64,000 bases of DNA from Geothrix fuzhouensis (GCF_024609325.1 NZ_JANHMQ010000002.1:744001-808000), one strand, 5' to 3'; shown: positions 27,498 through 39,447, numbered from the stretch's first letter. The notes: generated by a model not told the origin, from the letters alone. Program-made: numbers and translations.

Positions 27498-29444
27498 ATG
27501 GGACGCCGCATGGTGGCTGCGCTGGTGCTGTTCGCGGCCATGGGACTGGGCGCGGCGCCCCGAACCTGGACGCCGGATAAGTGGTTCGACAAGCCGAAAT
27601 CGCCACGGATCGCCAACTACCGGATCGAGGCAACCCTCGACTTCGAGCATAAGACGCTGGAGGCGACAGAGACCCTGTCCTGGCGCAACACGGGCACGGC
27701 CGCCACGCAGGAACTCCCGCTCCACTTGTATCTCAATGCCTTCAAGGGTCCCCAGAGCCTCTTCGTGAAAGAGAGCGGCGGACGCCTGCGGACGGACCAC
27801 ATGGACCGGCCTTCGGAGGCCTCCTCCTGGGGCTACTGCCGCTTGCTCAGTGCCCAGTTGGAAGGCCGGGACCTGCAAGGTCACGCCGGCGAGGACGAAA
27901 CGGTCTATTGGCTGAAGCTGCCGCGACCGGTGACGCCGGGCGAGACCATCCAGGTGGAGATCGCCTGGGAGAATCGTTATCCGAAAGTCTTCGCGCGCAG
28001 CGGATGGGCGGAGGATTTCCTCATGTCGGGGCAGTGGTTCCCCAAGGTGGGGGTATACCAGGGTGATCGTTGGAACTGCCACGCCTACCACGCGAATACG
28101 GAGTTCTTTGCGGATTTCGGCGTCTACGACGTGGCGCTGTCCCTGCCGAACGCGCTGGGTCTGGCCCACACGGGGACGCAGACCAACTTCATCAATGAAG
28201 TCGAAACGGATCCCAAGCGGCCCCTAAATGTGATCTGGCGCCTGCACGCAGAGGACGTCCACGACTTCGCCTGGGCGGTGATGCCGCGCGAGAGCTGGCG
28301 CAAGCCCACCATGATCGAGTACCGCGGGGTGCAGGTCTTCTACTTCATCAATGATCGCAACAGGGGCAGCTTCCAGCGCCAGCGGCGCGCGGTGGAGAAT
28401 GCCCTGCGTTGGAGCGAGGAATGGTATTTCAAATACCCGTATCCCACGCTCATGGTCATCGATACACCGAAGGAGGCCCGGGGGGCCGACGGCATGGAAT
28501 ACCCGACGCTGATCACGGCCAGTTCGGTGGCCTTCGATCCCTTGCCGCAGCGCTTCGAGCCGGAGGTCGTGACCATGCATGAGTACGGCCACCAGTTCTT
28601 CTACGGCATGCTGGCCAGCAACGAATTCGAGGAACCCTGGCTGGACGAGGGCTTCACCAGCTGGTTCACCCACAAGGCCATGGAGCGCACCTACCACACC
28701 CTGCTGGGCGGCCGGCGCTTCCAGGTACCCACGGACTTCCTCGAGTGGGCCGGCTACTGGTCCCTGCCTTCCGCCGATCCGCTCACCCGGTTCGGGTTCT
28801 TGACGGTGGACCTGCAAAGCTACTTCGTCACTGCCTACGGCAAGCCCACCCTGGTCCTGAATCAGCTCGAGGCCATGCTGGGCCGGCCGGTGATGGAACA
28901 GATCCTCCGGGCCTACACCCAGGAGATGGCCTTCCATCACCCGACCCGGCAGGACTTCAAGCGGATCGCCGAGCGGGTGTCGGGCCGCGATTTGTCGGCC
29001 TTCTGGCGGGATTTCGTGGAGGGCACGGAGGTCCTCGACTATGCCATCCGGGGCGTGAAGACCCGGGAGGTCACCCAGGGCGGCTGGCTGTTCTCAGACA
29101 AAGCACCGGTCTTCGCGGCCCCGCAGCCCGCGGCGCCGGGCCGGGTGGGGTCCATCACCCTGGAGCGGAAGGGCGGTCTGAAGGTGCCCATCACGCTCTG
29201 GGTGCGCCTGGAGAACAAGGACGAGCAGCGGCTCGTGTGGGATGGGCAGGACCGCTGGATCACCTACGACTTCGACTCCCCCGTCGCCGCGGCGGTGCTG
29301 GACCCTGACGGCAACTACCCCATGCTGAAGGACCGACTCCACGCCAGCTACACGCCGAAGCCCATCAAGCGGGGCTTCTACTACTGGTCCCAGATGGTCT
29401 GGGGCGCCGTGGCCGGGTGGCTGCAGGGGTGCGGGATCGGCTGA
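27498..29444 (+). CDS. M1-family metallopeptidase (secreted aminopeptidase)
   Basis: This zinc peptidase has 648 residues and a signal peptide (about 1-22). The zinc motif HEYGH is at 361-365, with the third ligand Glu384 in WLDEGF, the expected 19 residues after the second His. The usual GxMEN exopeptidase motif is replaced by GADGMEYP, as in several bacterial M1 branches. GGAGGA lies five bases before the ATG at 27498. It probably removes N-terminal residues from peptides in the periplasm. A hairpin repeat separates it from the convergent gene downstream. Confidence 0.9.
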   Translation: MGRRMVAALVLFAAMGLGAAPRTWTPDKWFDKPKSPRIANYRIEATLDFEHKTLEATETLSWRNTGTAATQELPLHLYLNAFKGPQSLFVKESGGRLRTDHMDRPSEASSWGYCRLLSAQLEGRDLQGHAGEDETVYWLKLPRPVTPGETIQVEIAWENRYPKVFARSGWAEDFLMSGQWFPKVGVYQGDRWNCHAYHANTEFFADFGVYDVALSLPNALGLAHTGTQTNFINEVETDPKRPLNVIWRLHAEDVHDFAWAVMPRESWRKPTMIEYRGVQVFYFINDRNRGSFQRQRRAVENALRWSEEWYFKYPYPTLMVIDTPKEARGADGMEYPTLITASSVAFDPLPQRFEPEVVTMHEYGHQFFYGMLASNEFEEPWLDEGFTSWFTHKAMERTYHTLLGGRRFQVPTDFLEWAGYWSLPSADPLTRFGFLTVDLQSYFVTAYGKPTLVLNQLEAMLGRPVMEQILRAYTQEMAFHHPTRQDFKRIAERVSGRDLSAFWRDFVEGTEVLDYAIRGVKTREVTQGGWLFSDKAPVFAAPQPAAPGRVGSITLERKGGLKVPITLWVRLENKDEQRLVWDGQDRWITYDFDSPVAAAVLDPDGNYPMLKDRLHASYTPKPIKRGFYYWSQMVWGAVAGWLQGCGIG

Positions 29445-29493
29445 TCCGTCCAGGCTTCGATTCACCCAGGAATTCCGGGGCCAGAATAGCGAA

Positions 29494-29650
29494 GCACACA
29501 GGTCATAGGATTCCGCAGAGGACGCAGAGAAGGGCTGCGGCGTGGTTCCACCGCAAGGGCCCGCCAATTCTCTACGACTCTCTACGACCAGCACTCTGCT
29601 CTGTGCCTTCTGTGGTGCTCTGCGTCTTCTGTGTTCCTGCTGTTCCTGAA
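29494..29650. repeat. Word-tiled inverted repeat, CGCAGAG type
   Basis: Between the convergent M1 peptidase gene and the next gene, a left arm with CCGCAGAGGACGCAGAGAAG (from 29513) faces a right arm (about 29593-29634) rich in CTCTGCGTCTTCTGTG. Arms are built from repeated CGCAGAG-like words, so the pairing is imperfect but extended. The position suits a transcript end. Confidence 0.65.
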
Positions 29651-29663
29651 ATCTCTGGAGAGC

Positions 29664-30626
29664 CTAAGGTTTCTGCGGCGCCGCGTCCCCCATGCGGACG
29701 GTCTTGATGTTCCCCAGGCCGTCCAACTCGACGAGGATGGGGAACCAGGCCATGCCAAGTTGCTCGAAGGCCGCGCGGCTCGGGATGTAGTAGGCAGTCC
29801 GGCTTGCGGCCTGGAGGCGGGCGGACAGGGCCTGGGCTTCGGCCAACAGGCCCCCGGGAAGGCTCGCGCTGCGGTCGTCCCGCCCCGCATCGAGACTGGG
29901 GATGATCCAGGCCACGTCGGCTGGAAGCTCCGGCAGGGTTGCATCGCTGGCAGGGAGGATCCAGAGCCGGCGGGCGCCCAGTTGATCCAGCCGCGAATCC
30001 TGGTAGTTCTGCCCAGGTAGGTTCCAGAGGCGCAGGATCGGTGACGGTCCACCCAGCAGGCCGAAGAGCCGCTGGAACTGGGAGATGACGGGATTGGCCG
30101 ACTCATCCGCCCGGACCTTGAGCGAGGCGAACCTGGTCTCGTCCTGCTCCGCCAGGGCCCAGCACAGGGCATGGCGCAGGGCATAGCCGCGGATGAGTCC
30201 CGGCCCCTTCCCGAGGAGGCGATCCTCCCAGGCTCGCCGCAACGCGGGGGTGAAGTGGCCTTCGCGAACCTGGATCTGCCCCCACCGCCACAGGGCCAGG
30301 GCAGTGCCCGGCTCGTGGAGGGGCAGCGCGACGAGGCGCGGAGCCAGGCGGGCTCTGGGAGCCTTCATCAGGGCCCGCAGGGCTTCCGCCTCCCGGTGGG
30401 CGGCCCCCGGCGGAAAGGGATCGGCCGGTAATTCCTGCTGCGGATCAAACGTGGCGGCTGCCTGGAGCCACCGGTAGGCCTTGGCGCCAGGACCTTTGGG
30501 CGCCTCGGGCAGGGAGCGGCCCCAGTCATAGGCCTCCAGCAGCCGATCCTGCAGTTCGGCGGCCGTGGGCGGAGCGAGTCGGACCTCTGCGGGTGGCGTG
30601 GGCGGCGGAGCGGTCAATAGCGGCAT
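29664..30626 (-). CDS. Protein of unknown function with thioredoxin-like C-terminal stretch
   Basis: The 320-residue protein is Pro/Leu/Ala/Arg-rich with no signal peptide I can see. Residues 1-180 look helical, like degenerate helical repeats. The last 110 residues contain GARRLWILPASD and a closing AWFPILVELDGLGNIKTVRM pattern, which resembles the end of a thioredoxin fold but has no CxxC. The ATG at 30626 follows AAGGAAG. The function is unknown. It is convergent with the M1 peptidase gene and divergent from pyrF. Confidence 0.68.
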   Translation of the reverse strand: MPLLTAPPPTPPAEVRLAPPTAAELQDRLLEAYDWGRSLPEAPKGPGAKAYRWLQAAATFDPQQELPADPFPPGAAHREAEALRALMKAPRARLAPRLVALPLHEPGTALALWRWGQIQVREGHFTPALRRAWEDRLLGKGPGLIRGYALRHALCWALAEQDETRFASLKVRADESANPVISQFQRLFGLLGGPSPILRLWNLPGQNYQDSRLDQLGARRLWILPASDATLPELPADVAWIIPSLDAGRDDRSASLPGGLLAEAQALSARLQAASRTAYYIPSRAAFEQLGMAWFPILVELDGLGNIKTVRMGDAAPQKP

Positions 30627-30675
30627 GGGGCTTCCTTAGTGGCAGAATGATTCTCCGCATCATACGGGAGTCGCC

Positions 30676-31401
30676 TTGAGCCCAACCCCTTCAAATCTCA
30701 CACCCCGGGAGCGCCTCGTGGTGGCCCTGGACCTGCCCTCGGCCCAGGAAGCCCTGGCCATGGCTGGGCGGCTGGCGGGCCGGGTTGGGATGCTGAAGGT
30801 GGGGCTGGAACTGTTCTGCGCCGAGGGGCCGGCCTTTGTCCGTGAGCTCCAGAAGCAGGTGCCGGTCTTCCTGGATCTGAAGCTCCATGACATTCCGACC
30901 ACGGTCCGCCGGGCCCTGGAGGCTGTCCTGAAGCTGGATCCGCGCCTGGTCAACGTCCACGTGCAAGGTGGGCCCGCCATGCTGGAGGCGGCCGTGGAGG
31001 CTGTGCGCGCCCATCGCGCTGCGGGCGGCCGGACGGAACTGTTGGGCGTGACCGTGCTGACCAGCCTGGATCGCGAGGCCATGGCCGCCCTGGGGCACGC
31101 GGGTCGGGCTGAGGACTTGGCCCTGGCCTACGCGAAGCTGGCCCGCCAGGCCGGCTGTGACGGTGTGGTGTGCTCGGCCTGGGAGGCCGCGACCATCCGG
31201 GAAGCCTGCGGCGAAGGGTTCCACTGCCTCACGCCGGGCATCCGCCCCGCCGGGGCCGCCCTCCAGGACCAGGCCCGAGTCATGACGCCCGCCCAGGCCT
31301 TGAAGCAGGGCTCGACGTGGCTGGTGGTGGGACGGCCCATCACCCACGCGGCGGACCCCGCTACCGCGGCGGAAGCCATCGTGGCCGAGATGGAAGCCTG
31401 A
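30676..31401 (+). CDS. pyrF: Orotidine 5'-phosphate decarboxylase
   Basis: PyrF makes UMP, the last step of pyrimidine synthesis. The 241-residue protein has the catalytic DLKLHD motif at 67-72, with Lys69 and Asp72, and the phosphate-binding TPGIRPAGA near residue 190. The start is a TTG with CGGGAG five bases upstream; there is no suitable ATG. The stop overlaps the start of a small membrane protein gene, which in turn overlaps pnuC, forming a tight three-gene operon. Confidence 0.95.
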   Translation: MSPTPSNLTPRERLVVALDLPSAQEALAMAGRLAGRVGMLKVGLELFCAEGPAFVRELQKQVPVFLDLKLHDIPTTVRRALEAVLKLDPRLVNVHVQGGPAMLEAAVEAVRAHRAAGGRTELLGVTVLTSLDREAMAALGHAGRAEDLALAYAKLARQAGCDGVVCSAWEAATIREACGEGFHCLTPGIRPAGAALQDQARVMTPAQALKQGSTWLVVGRPITHAADPATAAEAIVAEMEA

Positions 31402-31943
31402 TGTCGGTTGGCTCGCCCCTTGTCTTCCGGCCCTCCTTCGCCCAACGGGCCATGGCTGTCCTGCTCTTCGCGGGGTCCTGGATGGTGGGCGTCCGCGCCT
31501 TGGCGCAGATCATGGAACGCCTGCCCGTCCTGCGCGCCTCCATGAAGGTGGCCGAAGCCGCCAGTGAGCCGACCTGGTCCTTCTGGGTCGCCCTGGTGGC
31601 GGCCGTCGGCGCCGTGGTGGTGGGCAGCTTCCTCCTCCTGGCCACCCTTCTGGGTCTGCTCCTGGTGGAGGGTTCGCAGGTGCTGGTGGACGAGCTGGGG
31701 CTCGCCGTGGAGCACAACGCCCTGCCCGCGCCCCTGGCCCGCAAGCTGGGCGCCGGGCGCCTGCCCTGGAAGCGGATCACCCGCCTCGAACACTCCGGCC
31801 CGTTCTTCGTGCTGCGGGGCGGCGGTGAGCCGGAGCATCACGGGCCGAAGGATCCCACCCTCCGCTTCCTCATGGTGGATGAGCTGGAGCGGCTGGTGTT
31901 CACGATCCTGGAGCGCAGTCCGAATCTGAAGCACGAGGAGTGA
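31401..31943 (+). CDS. Membrane protein of unknown function between pyrF and pnuC
   Basis: The 180-residue protein has two hydrophobic helices (about 15-33 and 58-88) separated by a short loop. A C-terminal cytoplasmic-type region with DELGLAVEHNAL and WKRITRLEHSG resembles a PH-like or bPH2-type small domain. It overlaps its neighbours by ATGA on both sides. Nothing shows a role in nucleotide metabolism; the link to pyrF and pnuC is positional only. Confidence 0.75.
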   Translation: MSVGSPLVFRPSFAQRAMAVLLFAGSWMVGVRALAQIMERLPVLRASMKVAEAASEPTWSFWVALVAAVGAVVVGSFLLLATLLGLLLVEGSQVLVDELGLAVEHNALPAPLARKLGAGRLPWKRITRLEHSGPFFVLRGGGEPEHHGPKDPTLRFLMVDELERLVFTILERSPNLKHEE

Positions 31944-32551
31944 TGCCCTCACTCATGGAAGTCTCCGGGTTCGTCACGGGCGCCGCCTGCGTGGGCCTGC
32001 TGGTGCGCCAGAACATCTGGAACTGGCCGCTCGGCATCGCCAACAACCTGGTGTTCATCGTGCTGTTCTACCGGACGGGCCTCTACGCCGACGTCGGCCT
32101 GCAGGGGTTCTACATCGCCATCTCCGTCTACGGCTGGTGGAGCTGGCTGCACGGGGGCCGGGATCACGGCGCCCTGGAGGTCAGCCGGGTGAGGACCGCC
32201 ATGGCCGGCCTCCTGGCACTGGCGGTGGCGGCGGCCACTGGTCTGCTGGCCTGGCTGCTGCGCCACTACACGAACAGCACGGTGCCGGTGCTGGATTCGC
32301 TCATCACGGCCCTCAGTCTCGTGGCCCAGTTCATGATGACCCGCAAGTGGGTCGAGAACTGGCTGGTCTGGATCCTGGCCAACTCCCTGTCGGTGGGCCT
32401 GCTGATCTACAAGGGGCTCTACGTCACCAGTGGCCTCTACCTGGTCTACCAGGTGCTCTGCATCCTCGGCTGGGTGGCCTGGCGGCGGGCGCTCCGGGAC
32501 GGCCAGGCCATGCCGGGTCTGCAGGATGGCGTCACATCTTCGGCCGGCTGA
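31943..32551 (+). CDS. pnuC: PnuC-type vitamin B3 precursor transporter
   Basis: PnuC proteins facilitate uptake of nicotinamide riboside for NAD synthesis. The 202-residue protein has about seven membrane helices and family motifs NIWNWPLGIANN and YGWWSW. The ATG at 31943 overlaps the stop of the preceding gene; a GTG three bases earlier is less likely. The last 20 bases overlap the 3' end of the convergent radical SAM gene. Related Pnu proteins carry thiamine or riboflavin, so the vitamin is not certain. No NadR or NRK gene is adjacent. Confidence 0.87.
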   Translation: MPSLMEVSGFVTGAACVGLLVRQNIWNWPLGIANNLVFIVLFYRTGLYADVGLQGFYIAISVYGWWSWLHGGRDHGALEVSRVRTAMAGLLALAVAAATGLLAWLLRHYTNSTVPVLDSLITALSLVAQFMMTRKWVENWLVWILANSLSVGLLIYKGLYVTSGLYLVYQVLCILGWVAWRRALRDGQAMPGLQDGVTSSAG

Positions 32552-34187
32552 GGTAGGCCTCGGCGCCCTTCATCTCCGCCGTGGGGCCGTGGGCGGGTTT
32601 CTTCACCCGGGCCTTGCGCTGCTGCAGGCCCCAGAGGGTGGCCAGTTCCGTGGCCTCAGGATTGCCGGGGGCGAGGGCCAGCACCTCGGCCAGATCAGCC
32701 CGGGCCGGGCCCAGCCGGCCCAGCTTCTCCCGTAGCAGGGCCCGCTTCATGAAGCCCCAGGGGTTGGCCGGTTCCTTCGCGATGATCTCGGAGTACTCGG
32801 CCTCGGCCTCGGTGAGGCGGCCCTCCTCCTCGGCAGCCTCGCCGCAGAGCAGGTTAGTGACGGCGCAGAAGCCCAGCCAGGCCTTCTGTTCGGCGAACTC
32901 GGCGGGCGTGAACCGCGACTTTGCCCGAGCCTGCTGGGCGACGTGGTCGATGTGGCGCAGGGCCTTCTCCGTGTGCGCGTCCACCCGGGCGAAGATCTCG
33001 GCATCGCCGCTGGCGCGGTAGAAGTCCTTCTGGATGCGGCCTTCGGCGCGGTACTGGTCGAACATGCGGGTGCCCGGATACAGCGCCAGGGGACTGATCT
33101 GGCAGTCCTGGGGCCGGGTATCGCGGACGAAGGCGGCGGTCTCCTCCACGTCCGCCCAGGTCTCGCCGGGGATGCCGGTGATGAGGTAGATGCCCAGGTT
33201 CATGCCCACCTTGCGCACCTGGCCCAGGGCGCGGCGGGCGTGGCGAAGGTTGGTGCCCTTGTCCAGCAGCTGCAGCACGCGCTCGCTGCCGTGCTCCACG
33301 CCGAACTGCATGAACTCGCAGCCCGCGCGCTTCATGGCCACCAGGCGGTCCTCGTCCACCAGGTTCACCCGGCTCTGGCAGTTCCACAGGGGGTGCAGGC
33401 CGCTCTCCTGAATGCCCTGCATCAGCGTCAGCACCCGGTCCCGGTTGGCCGTGAAAGTGTCATCCCGGAAGCTGAAGTAGGTGAGGCCGTGCCGCTCGCG
33501 CAGCAGCCGCATCTCGCGAAGCACCGAGGGGGCGCTGCGGAAGCGGATGGAGGCGCCCCAGAACTCCGGTGTGTTGCAGAAGTTGCAGGTGGCCGGGCAG
33601 CCCCGGCTGGTGCTGAGGTAGGCCAGCTGACCCACGTCGTTCAGGAAGTCCGCCTCCAGGTGCTCGGCGGGAATGCCAATGGCGTCCAGATCCTCCAGCG
33701 GTGGCTGGGGCAGGGTGCGGCCGTCGCGCAGGATGAGGCCCGGCGTGCGCTTCCACAGGTCCGAGCCGGGCGCGGTCTGGAGGCGCTCCGCGATGCCCAG
33801 CAGCACGGCCTCGCCCTCGCCTTGCACGATGGCGTCCAGGGCCGGGCAGTCCTCGAAGACCTCCTCGGCCAGGTGCGTGGGGTGCGGCCCGCCCGCCAGG
33901 AGGACGGCATCAGGGCAGGCCTCGCGGGCCCAGGCCAGCAGCTCGTAGGAGCGCTTCCGGTTGAAGGTGAACATGGAGACGCCCACCACCGACGGGTTCT
34001 GGGCCCTCAGGTAGGCCAGGACCTCCTTCCGCCCCTTGCCGCTCAGGTTTGCCACCCGGCAGGGCAGGTCCCGGGCCTTGAGCATGGCCTGGAGGTAGCC
34101 CAGTCCGATGGGGAGGAAGGTCATCCACTCGTCCCCGAAGCCGCTGCGGGGGGCGCTGTAGGTGAGCAGGGTGCGGGGAGAGGTCAT
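32532..34187 (-). CDS. B12-binding-domain radical SAM protein with TPR-like tail
   Basis: The 551-residue protein has an N-terminal cobalamin-binding-like domain (about 5-140). A radical SAM domain (about 185-400) follows, with the cluster motif Cys197-x3-Cys201-x2-Cys204. The C-terminal part (about 440-520) looks like TPR repeats, with LTEAEAEYSEII and PARADLAEVL. There is no obvious DxHxxG cobalamin motif in the N-domain, so B12 may not be bound in the classical way. Related proteins act in methylation or ring rearrangement of specialised compounds. The substrate is unknown. Confidence 0.85.
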   Translation of the reverse strand: MTSPRTLLTYSAPRSGFGDEWMTFLPIGLGYLQAMLKARDLPCRVANLSGKGRKEVLAYLRAQNPSVVGVSMFTFNRKRSYELLAWAREACPDAVLLAGGPHPTHLAEEVFEDCPALDAIVQGEGEAVLLGIAERLQTAPGSDLWKRTPGLILRDGRTLPQPPLEDLDAIGIPAEHLEADFLNDVGQLAYLSTSRGCPATCNFCNTPEFWGASIRFRSAPSVLREMRLLRERHGLTYFSFRDDTFTANRDRVLTLMQGIQESGLHPLWNCQSRVNLVDEDRLVAMKRAGCEFMQFGVEHGSERVLQLLDKGTNLRHARRALGQVRKVGMNLGIYLITGIPGETWADVEETAAFVRDTRPQDCQISPLALYPGTRMFDQYRAEGRIQKDFYRASGDAEIFARVDAHTEKALRHIDHVAQQARAKSRFTPAEFAEQKAWLGFCAVTNLLCGEAAEEEGRLTEAEAEYSEIIAKEPANPWGFMKRALLREKLGRLGPARADLAEVLALAPGNPEATELATLWGLQQRKARVKKPAHGPTAEMKGAEAYLSRPKM

Positions 34188-34315
34188 GGGCTCCGATGGC
34201 GTGACTTTCCAGTGTACGGAAAGGGATTCCCGAGGGAAGCGGACATTCCCTGTACGGATGTCAAGCCTCGTCCAGAAACCCCGGAGCCGCTAGAATCAAG
34301 GCTTCCGGAGCCTCC

Positions 34316-36628
<2,313 letters not shown>

Positions 36629-36675
36629 CAGGCGGGATTTGCCCGGAAATTCTGAGGATCTTCCCCGAGGGTTTT

Positions 36676-37215
36676 ATGCGTCTGCCGGTCCTGCTCCTCC
36701 TGGCTTCATCCCTCGTCGCCGCCGGCGTCGCCCAGAAATCCGGGAAACCACGGCCGTCGGCGGTGGGCGCCGAGGCTTCCCGGCTGGAGTCGGAAGCGAA
36801 ACGCGCCAGGGCTTCCGCCGACCGGCTGAAGGCGGGCGCGGCCCGGGCGGAAACGCAGGCGAAGACCGCCGCGGCCAAAGCCAAGGAGGCGGAAACCCGC
36901 GCGGCTGACCTTCAGATCCGGGCTTCGGAAGCCCGCGCCAAGGCCGCCGAGGCCGAGGCGAAGGCCGCCTCCAATAAGGCCAGCGAGGCCCGCGTGAAGG
37001 CCCGCGAGGCTCAGCAACGGGTGGCCAGTCTCAAGGGCGCCAAGGCCAAGCCGGCCAAGTCCGGCAAACCGGGCGCCAAGCCGGAGGCCGAGCCTTCCCC
37101 CAAGGCCGAGCCGAGCCCGAAAGCCAAGGCGGAACCGACTTCGAAAGCTAAGGTTGACGCCGCCTCCAAACCCGAACCGGCCCCGAAGCCAGAGCCGGAA
37201 AACGTCCCCAAATAG
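36676..37215 (+). CDS. Secreted Ala/Lys/Glu-rich helical protein
   Basis: The 179-residue protein has a signal peptide (about 1-19) and then a long helical region (about 30-130) dominated by Ala, Lys, Arg and Glu with AKAAEAEAKAA-type steps. A Pro/Lys/Glu-rich tail with repeated KAEPSPKAE-like units follows. It has no catalytic motif. The ATG at 36676 gives a proper signal peptide. It is the first of three Ala/Lys-rich secreted proteins in this neighbourhood and starts 47 bases after the purL stop. It may be a periplasmic or cell-wall-binding coiled coil; the function is unknown. Confidence 0.7.
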   Translation: MRLPVLLLLASSLVAAGVAQKSGKPRPSAVGAEASRLESEAKRARASADRLKAGAARAETQAKTAAAKAKEAETRAADLQIRASEARAKAAEAEAKAASNKASEARVKAREAQQRVASLKGAKAKPAKSGKPGAKPEAEPSPKAEPSPKAKAEPTSKAKVDAASKPEPAPKPEPENVPK

Positions 37216-37230
37216 CGTTCGTCTGGGGAT

Positions 37231-37419
37231 TCAGATCCCCATGGCGGCCGGGGCCTTGATCTTGGCGAGGATGCCGTACATCAGGTTCTGATCCACCTTC
37301 AGGCCAGCCTTGAAGGCGGCGTGGTCCGTGTGGTTGATCTCCCGCTGGATCTCTTCGAGGCTGCGATCCAGGAGCCGCATGAGGAGATCGGTTTCCTTGG
37401 TGTCCAGGTAGAGTTCCAT
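37231..37419 (-). CDS. Small acidic protein of unknown function (62 residues)
   Basis: This short protein (MELYLDTKETDLLMRLLDRS start) is predicted to be helical, with DLLMRLLDRSLEEIQREI as an amphipathic helix. A strong GGAGGG sits before the ATG, which supports real translation. Codon use matches the surrounding genes. No family could be assigned. It is convergent with the Ala/Lys-rich secreted protein gene. Confidence 0.72.
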   Translation of the reverse strand: MELYLDTKETDLLMRLLDRSLEEIQREINHTDHAAFKAGLKVDQNLMYGILAKIKAPAAMGI

Positions 37420-37518
37420 GGGTCCCTCCTACCCGCGCGACCACCGTACCAGGCCGCGTTCGCAGCCAATATCAGGTCCCGGCGGCCTTCACGCCAGTCT
37501 CGTCGCCTTCCTGGCGGA

Positions 37519-37710
37519 TCAGCGCCCTCCCAGGAGCCTTGCCGGCAGCAGGAACAACCCCTTCACGATCCCGAAAGCCCCCTCCACCGCGAAGCCGAGG
37601 AGCCGAAAGGGCAGGAGCAGCAGCCAGATCAGCGGGTATAGGAGCAGGGCCAAGATCGCCACGGGCCAACAGATCAGCAGCAGGATCAGCCAGAGCAGGA
37701 ACGCAGCCAT
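37519..37710 (-). CDS. Small double-helix membrane protein (63 residues)
   Basis: The peptide is almost entirely hydrophobic (LLWLILLLICWPVAILAL near the start) and could form two membrane helices with a short basic or Pro-containing turn. A second hydrophobic segment ends in LPARLLGGR. TCGGAGG lies about eight bases before the ATG at 37710. It precedes the 62-residue protein gene on the same strand by about 100 bases, so the two may be cotranscribed. No function is known. Confidence 0.65.
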   Translation of the reverse strand: MAAFLLWLILLLICWPVAILALLLYPLIWLLLLPFRLLGFAVEGAFGIVKGLFLLPARLLGGR

Positions 37711-37836
37711 GAAAGCCTCCGATGGTCCAGGATCGGCCTCTGGCGGCCAAGGCGCAGGTTCAGATCGGCGAATGTGCCGCGGGGGCCGGTGGTCGACAGG
37801 AGGTAAGATCCTTTCCATCACCTCCAAGGAATCCGC

Positions 37837-39447
37837 ATGCCACACCGAGACGATCCCATGACGTTCGACCGCCGGGCCTTCCTGGCTGCGGGGCTGGCCA
37901 CGAGCGCGGCGGCGCTGGTGGGGGGCGATCTGAAGACGGCTCCCGCGACCAAGGGGCTGGTTCTGGAAGAGGCCACGGTGGACGGCTTGCAGGCCGGCAT
38001 GACGGCGGGCCAGTGGACCTCGGCTGATCTGGTGCGGCGGTACCACACACGTATCAAGGCTGTGGATCAGGCTGGCCCCAGATTGAACGCGGTGATCGAG
38101 CTAAACCCGGAGGCCATGGCCGTCGCGAAGTCTCTCGATGCCGAACGGAAGGCTGGGAAAGTGCGCGGACCGCTCCATGGCATTCCCGTGCTCATCAAGG
38201 ACAACATCGATACCGCGGACCGCATGAAAACCACCGCGGGCTCCCTGGCCCTGGCCGGCGCCCCGGCTCCCAGCGAGGACGCCTTCGTGGTGAAGCAGTT
38301 GCGCGCGGCCGGGGCCGTCATTTTGGGCAAGACGAACCTCAGCGAATGGGCCAACTTCCGATCCACCCGCAGCAGCAGCGGTTGGAGCGGGCGCGGCGGG
38401 CAGACCCGCAATCCCTACGCCCTGGACCGCACCCCCAGCGGCTCCAGCTCCGGTTCGGGCGTCGCTGCCGCCGCCAGCCTCTGTGCCGTCGCGGTGGGCA
38501 CCGAGACCGATGGTTCCATCGTGAGTCCCAGCAACGCCAACGGCCTGGTGGGCCTGAAACCCACCGTGGGCCTGGTGAGCCGCAGTGGCATCATCCCCAT
38601 TTCCGCCACCCAGGACACCGCCGGCCCCATGGCGCGGACGGTGCGGGACGCGGCCCTCCTGCTGACCGCTCTCGCCGGCGCCGATCCCAAGGACGCCGCC
38701 ACCGGCGATCCCGCCGCCCGCCGCGAGAAGGACTACACCCAGTTCCTGGTCGCCGACGGCCTCAAGGGGGCACGGCTGGCGGTGGTCAAGAATCTCCTGG
38801 GCGTCCATGCCCACGTGGATGCCATCATCCGTCCCGCCCTGGAACAGCTCAAAGCCGCCGGCGCCGTGCTGGTGGAAGTGGAACTGAAGTCCGCCGCCTA
38901 TGACGATGCCGAATTCGAGGTGCTGCTCTACGAGTTCAAGGCGGGTCTCAACGCCTACCTGGGGAATCGGGGCGGCGCCGTGACGGATCTCACGAGCCTC
39001 ATGGCCTTCGACGAGCGTGAAAAGGCCCGGGAGATGCCCTTCTTTGGTCAGGAGATCCTCGTTCAGGCCCAGGCCAAGGGGCCGCTGACGGAGGCCGCCT
39101 ACCGGAAGGCCCTGGATGCGTGCGCCCAGGCCCGGAAGGACATCCTGGGTCTGCTGGAGAAGCACGCTGCCCAGGCCATCGTGGCGCCCACGGGCGGCCC
39201 GGCCTGGCTGATCGACCACCTCAACGGGGATAGCTCCGGCCTCAGCTTCTCCAGCCCCGCCGCGGTGGCGGGCTGCCCGCACATCACCGTGCCTGCGGGG
39301 TTTGCCGCCGGCCTGCCGGTGGGGCTCTCTTTTGTGGGCGCGCCTTGGCAGGAGGGCACCCTCTTGAAGCTGGCCTATGCCTACGAACAGACCTCTAAGG
39401 CCCGCCGTCCGCCCCGTTTTGCCCCTTCTTGCCGTCTCACACGTTGA
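37837..39447 (+). CDS. Exported amidase (amidase-signature family)
   Basis: The 536-residue protein hydrolyses an amide or amide-like bond with a Ser-cisSer-Lys triad: Lys in VLIKDNID, the bridging Ser in GSSSGSG, and the nucleophile in the TETDGSIVSP segment. A twin-Arg-type leader (DRRAFLAAGLATSAAAL, about 10-26) suggests Tat export. The ATG at 37837 follows AAGGA; a second ATG at 37858 is possible and gives a more typical Tat start. Substrate specificity is unknown. It resembles the branch annotated as glutamyl-tRNA amidotransferase subunit A-like, but export argues against a GatA role. Confidence 0.87.
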   Translation: MPHRDDPMTFDRRAFLAAGLATSAAALVGGDLKTAPATKGLVLEEATVDGLQAGMTAGQWTSADLVRRYHTRIKAVDQAGPRLNAVIELNPEAMAVAKSLDAERKAGKVRGPLHGIPVLIKDNIDTADRMKTTAGSLALAGAPAPSEDAFVVKQLRAAGAVILGKTNLSEWANFRSTRSSSGWSGRGGQTRNPYALDRTPSGSSSGSGVAAAASLCAVAVGTETDGSIVSPSNANGLVGLKPTVGLVSRSGIIPISATQDTAGPMARTVRDAALLLTALAGADPKDAATGDPAARREKDYTQFLVADGLKGARLAVVKNLLGVHAHVDAIIRPALEQLKAAGAVLVEVELKSAAYDDAEFEVLLYEFKAGLNAYLGNRGGAVTDLTSLMAFDEREKAREMPFFGQEILVQAQAKGPLTEAAYRKALDACAQARKDILGLLEKHAAQAIVAPTGGPAWLIDHLNGDSSGLSFSSPAAVAGCPHITVPAGFAAGLPVGLSFVGAPWQEGTLLKLAYAYEQTSKARRPPRFAPSCRLTR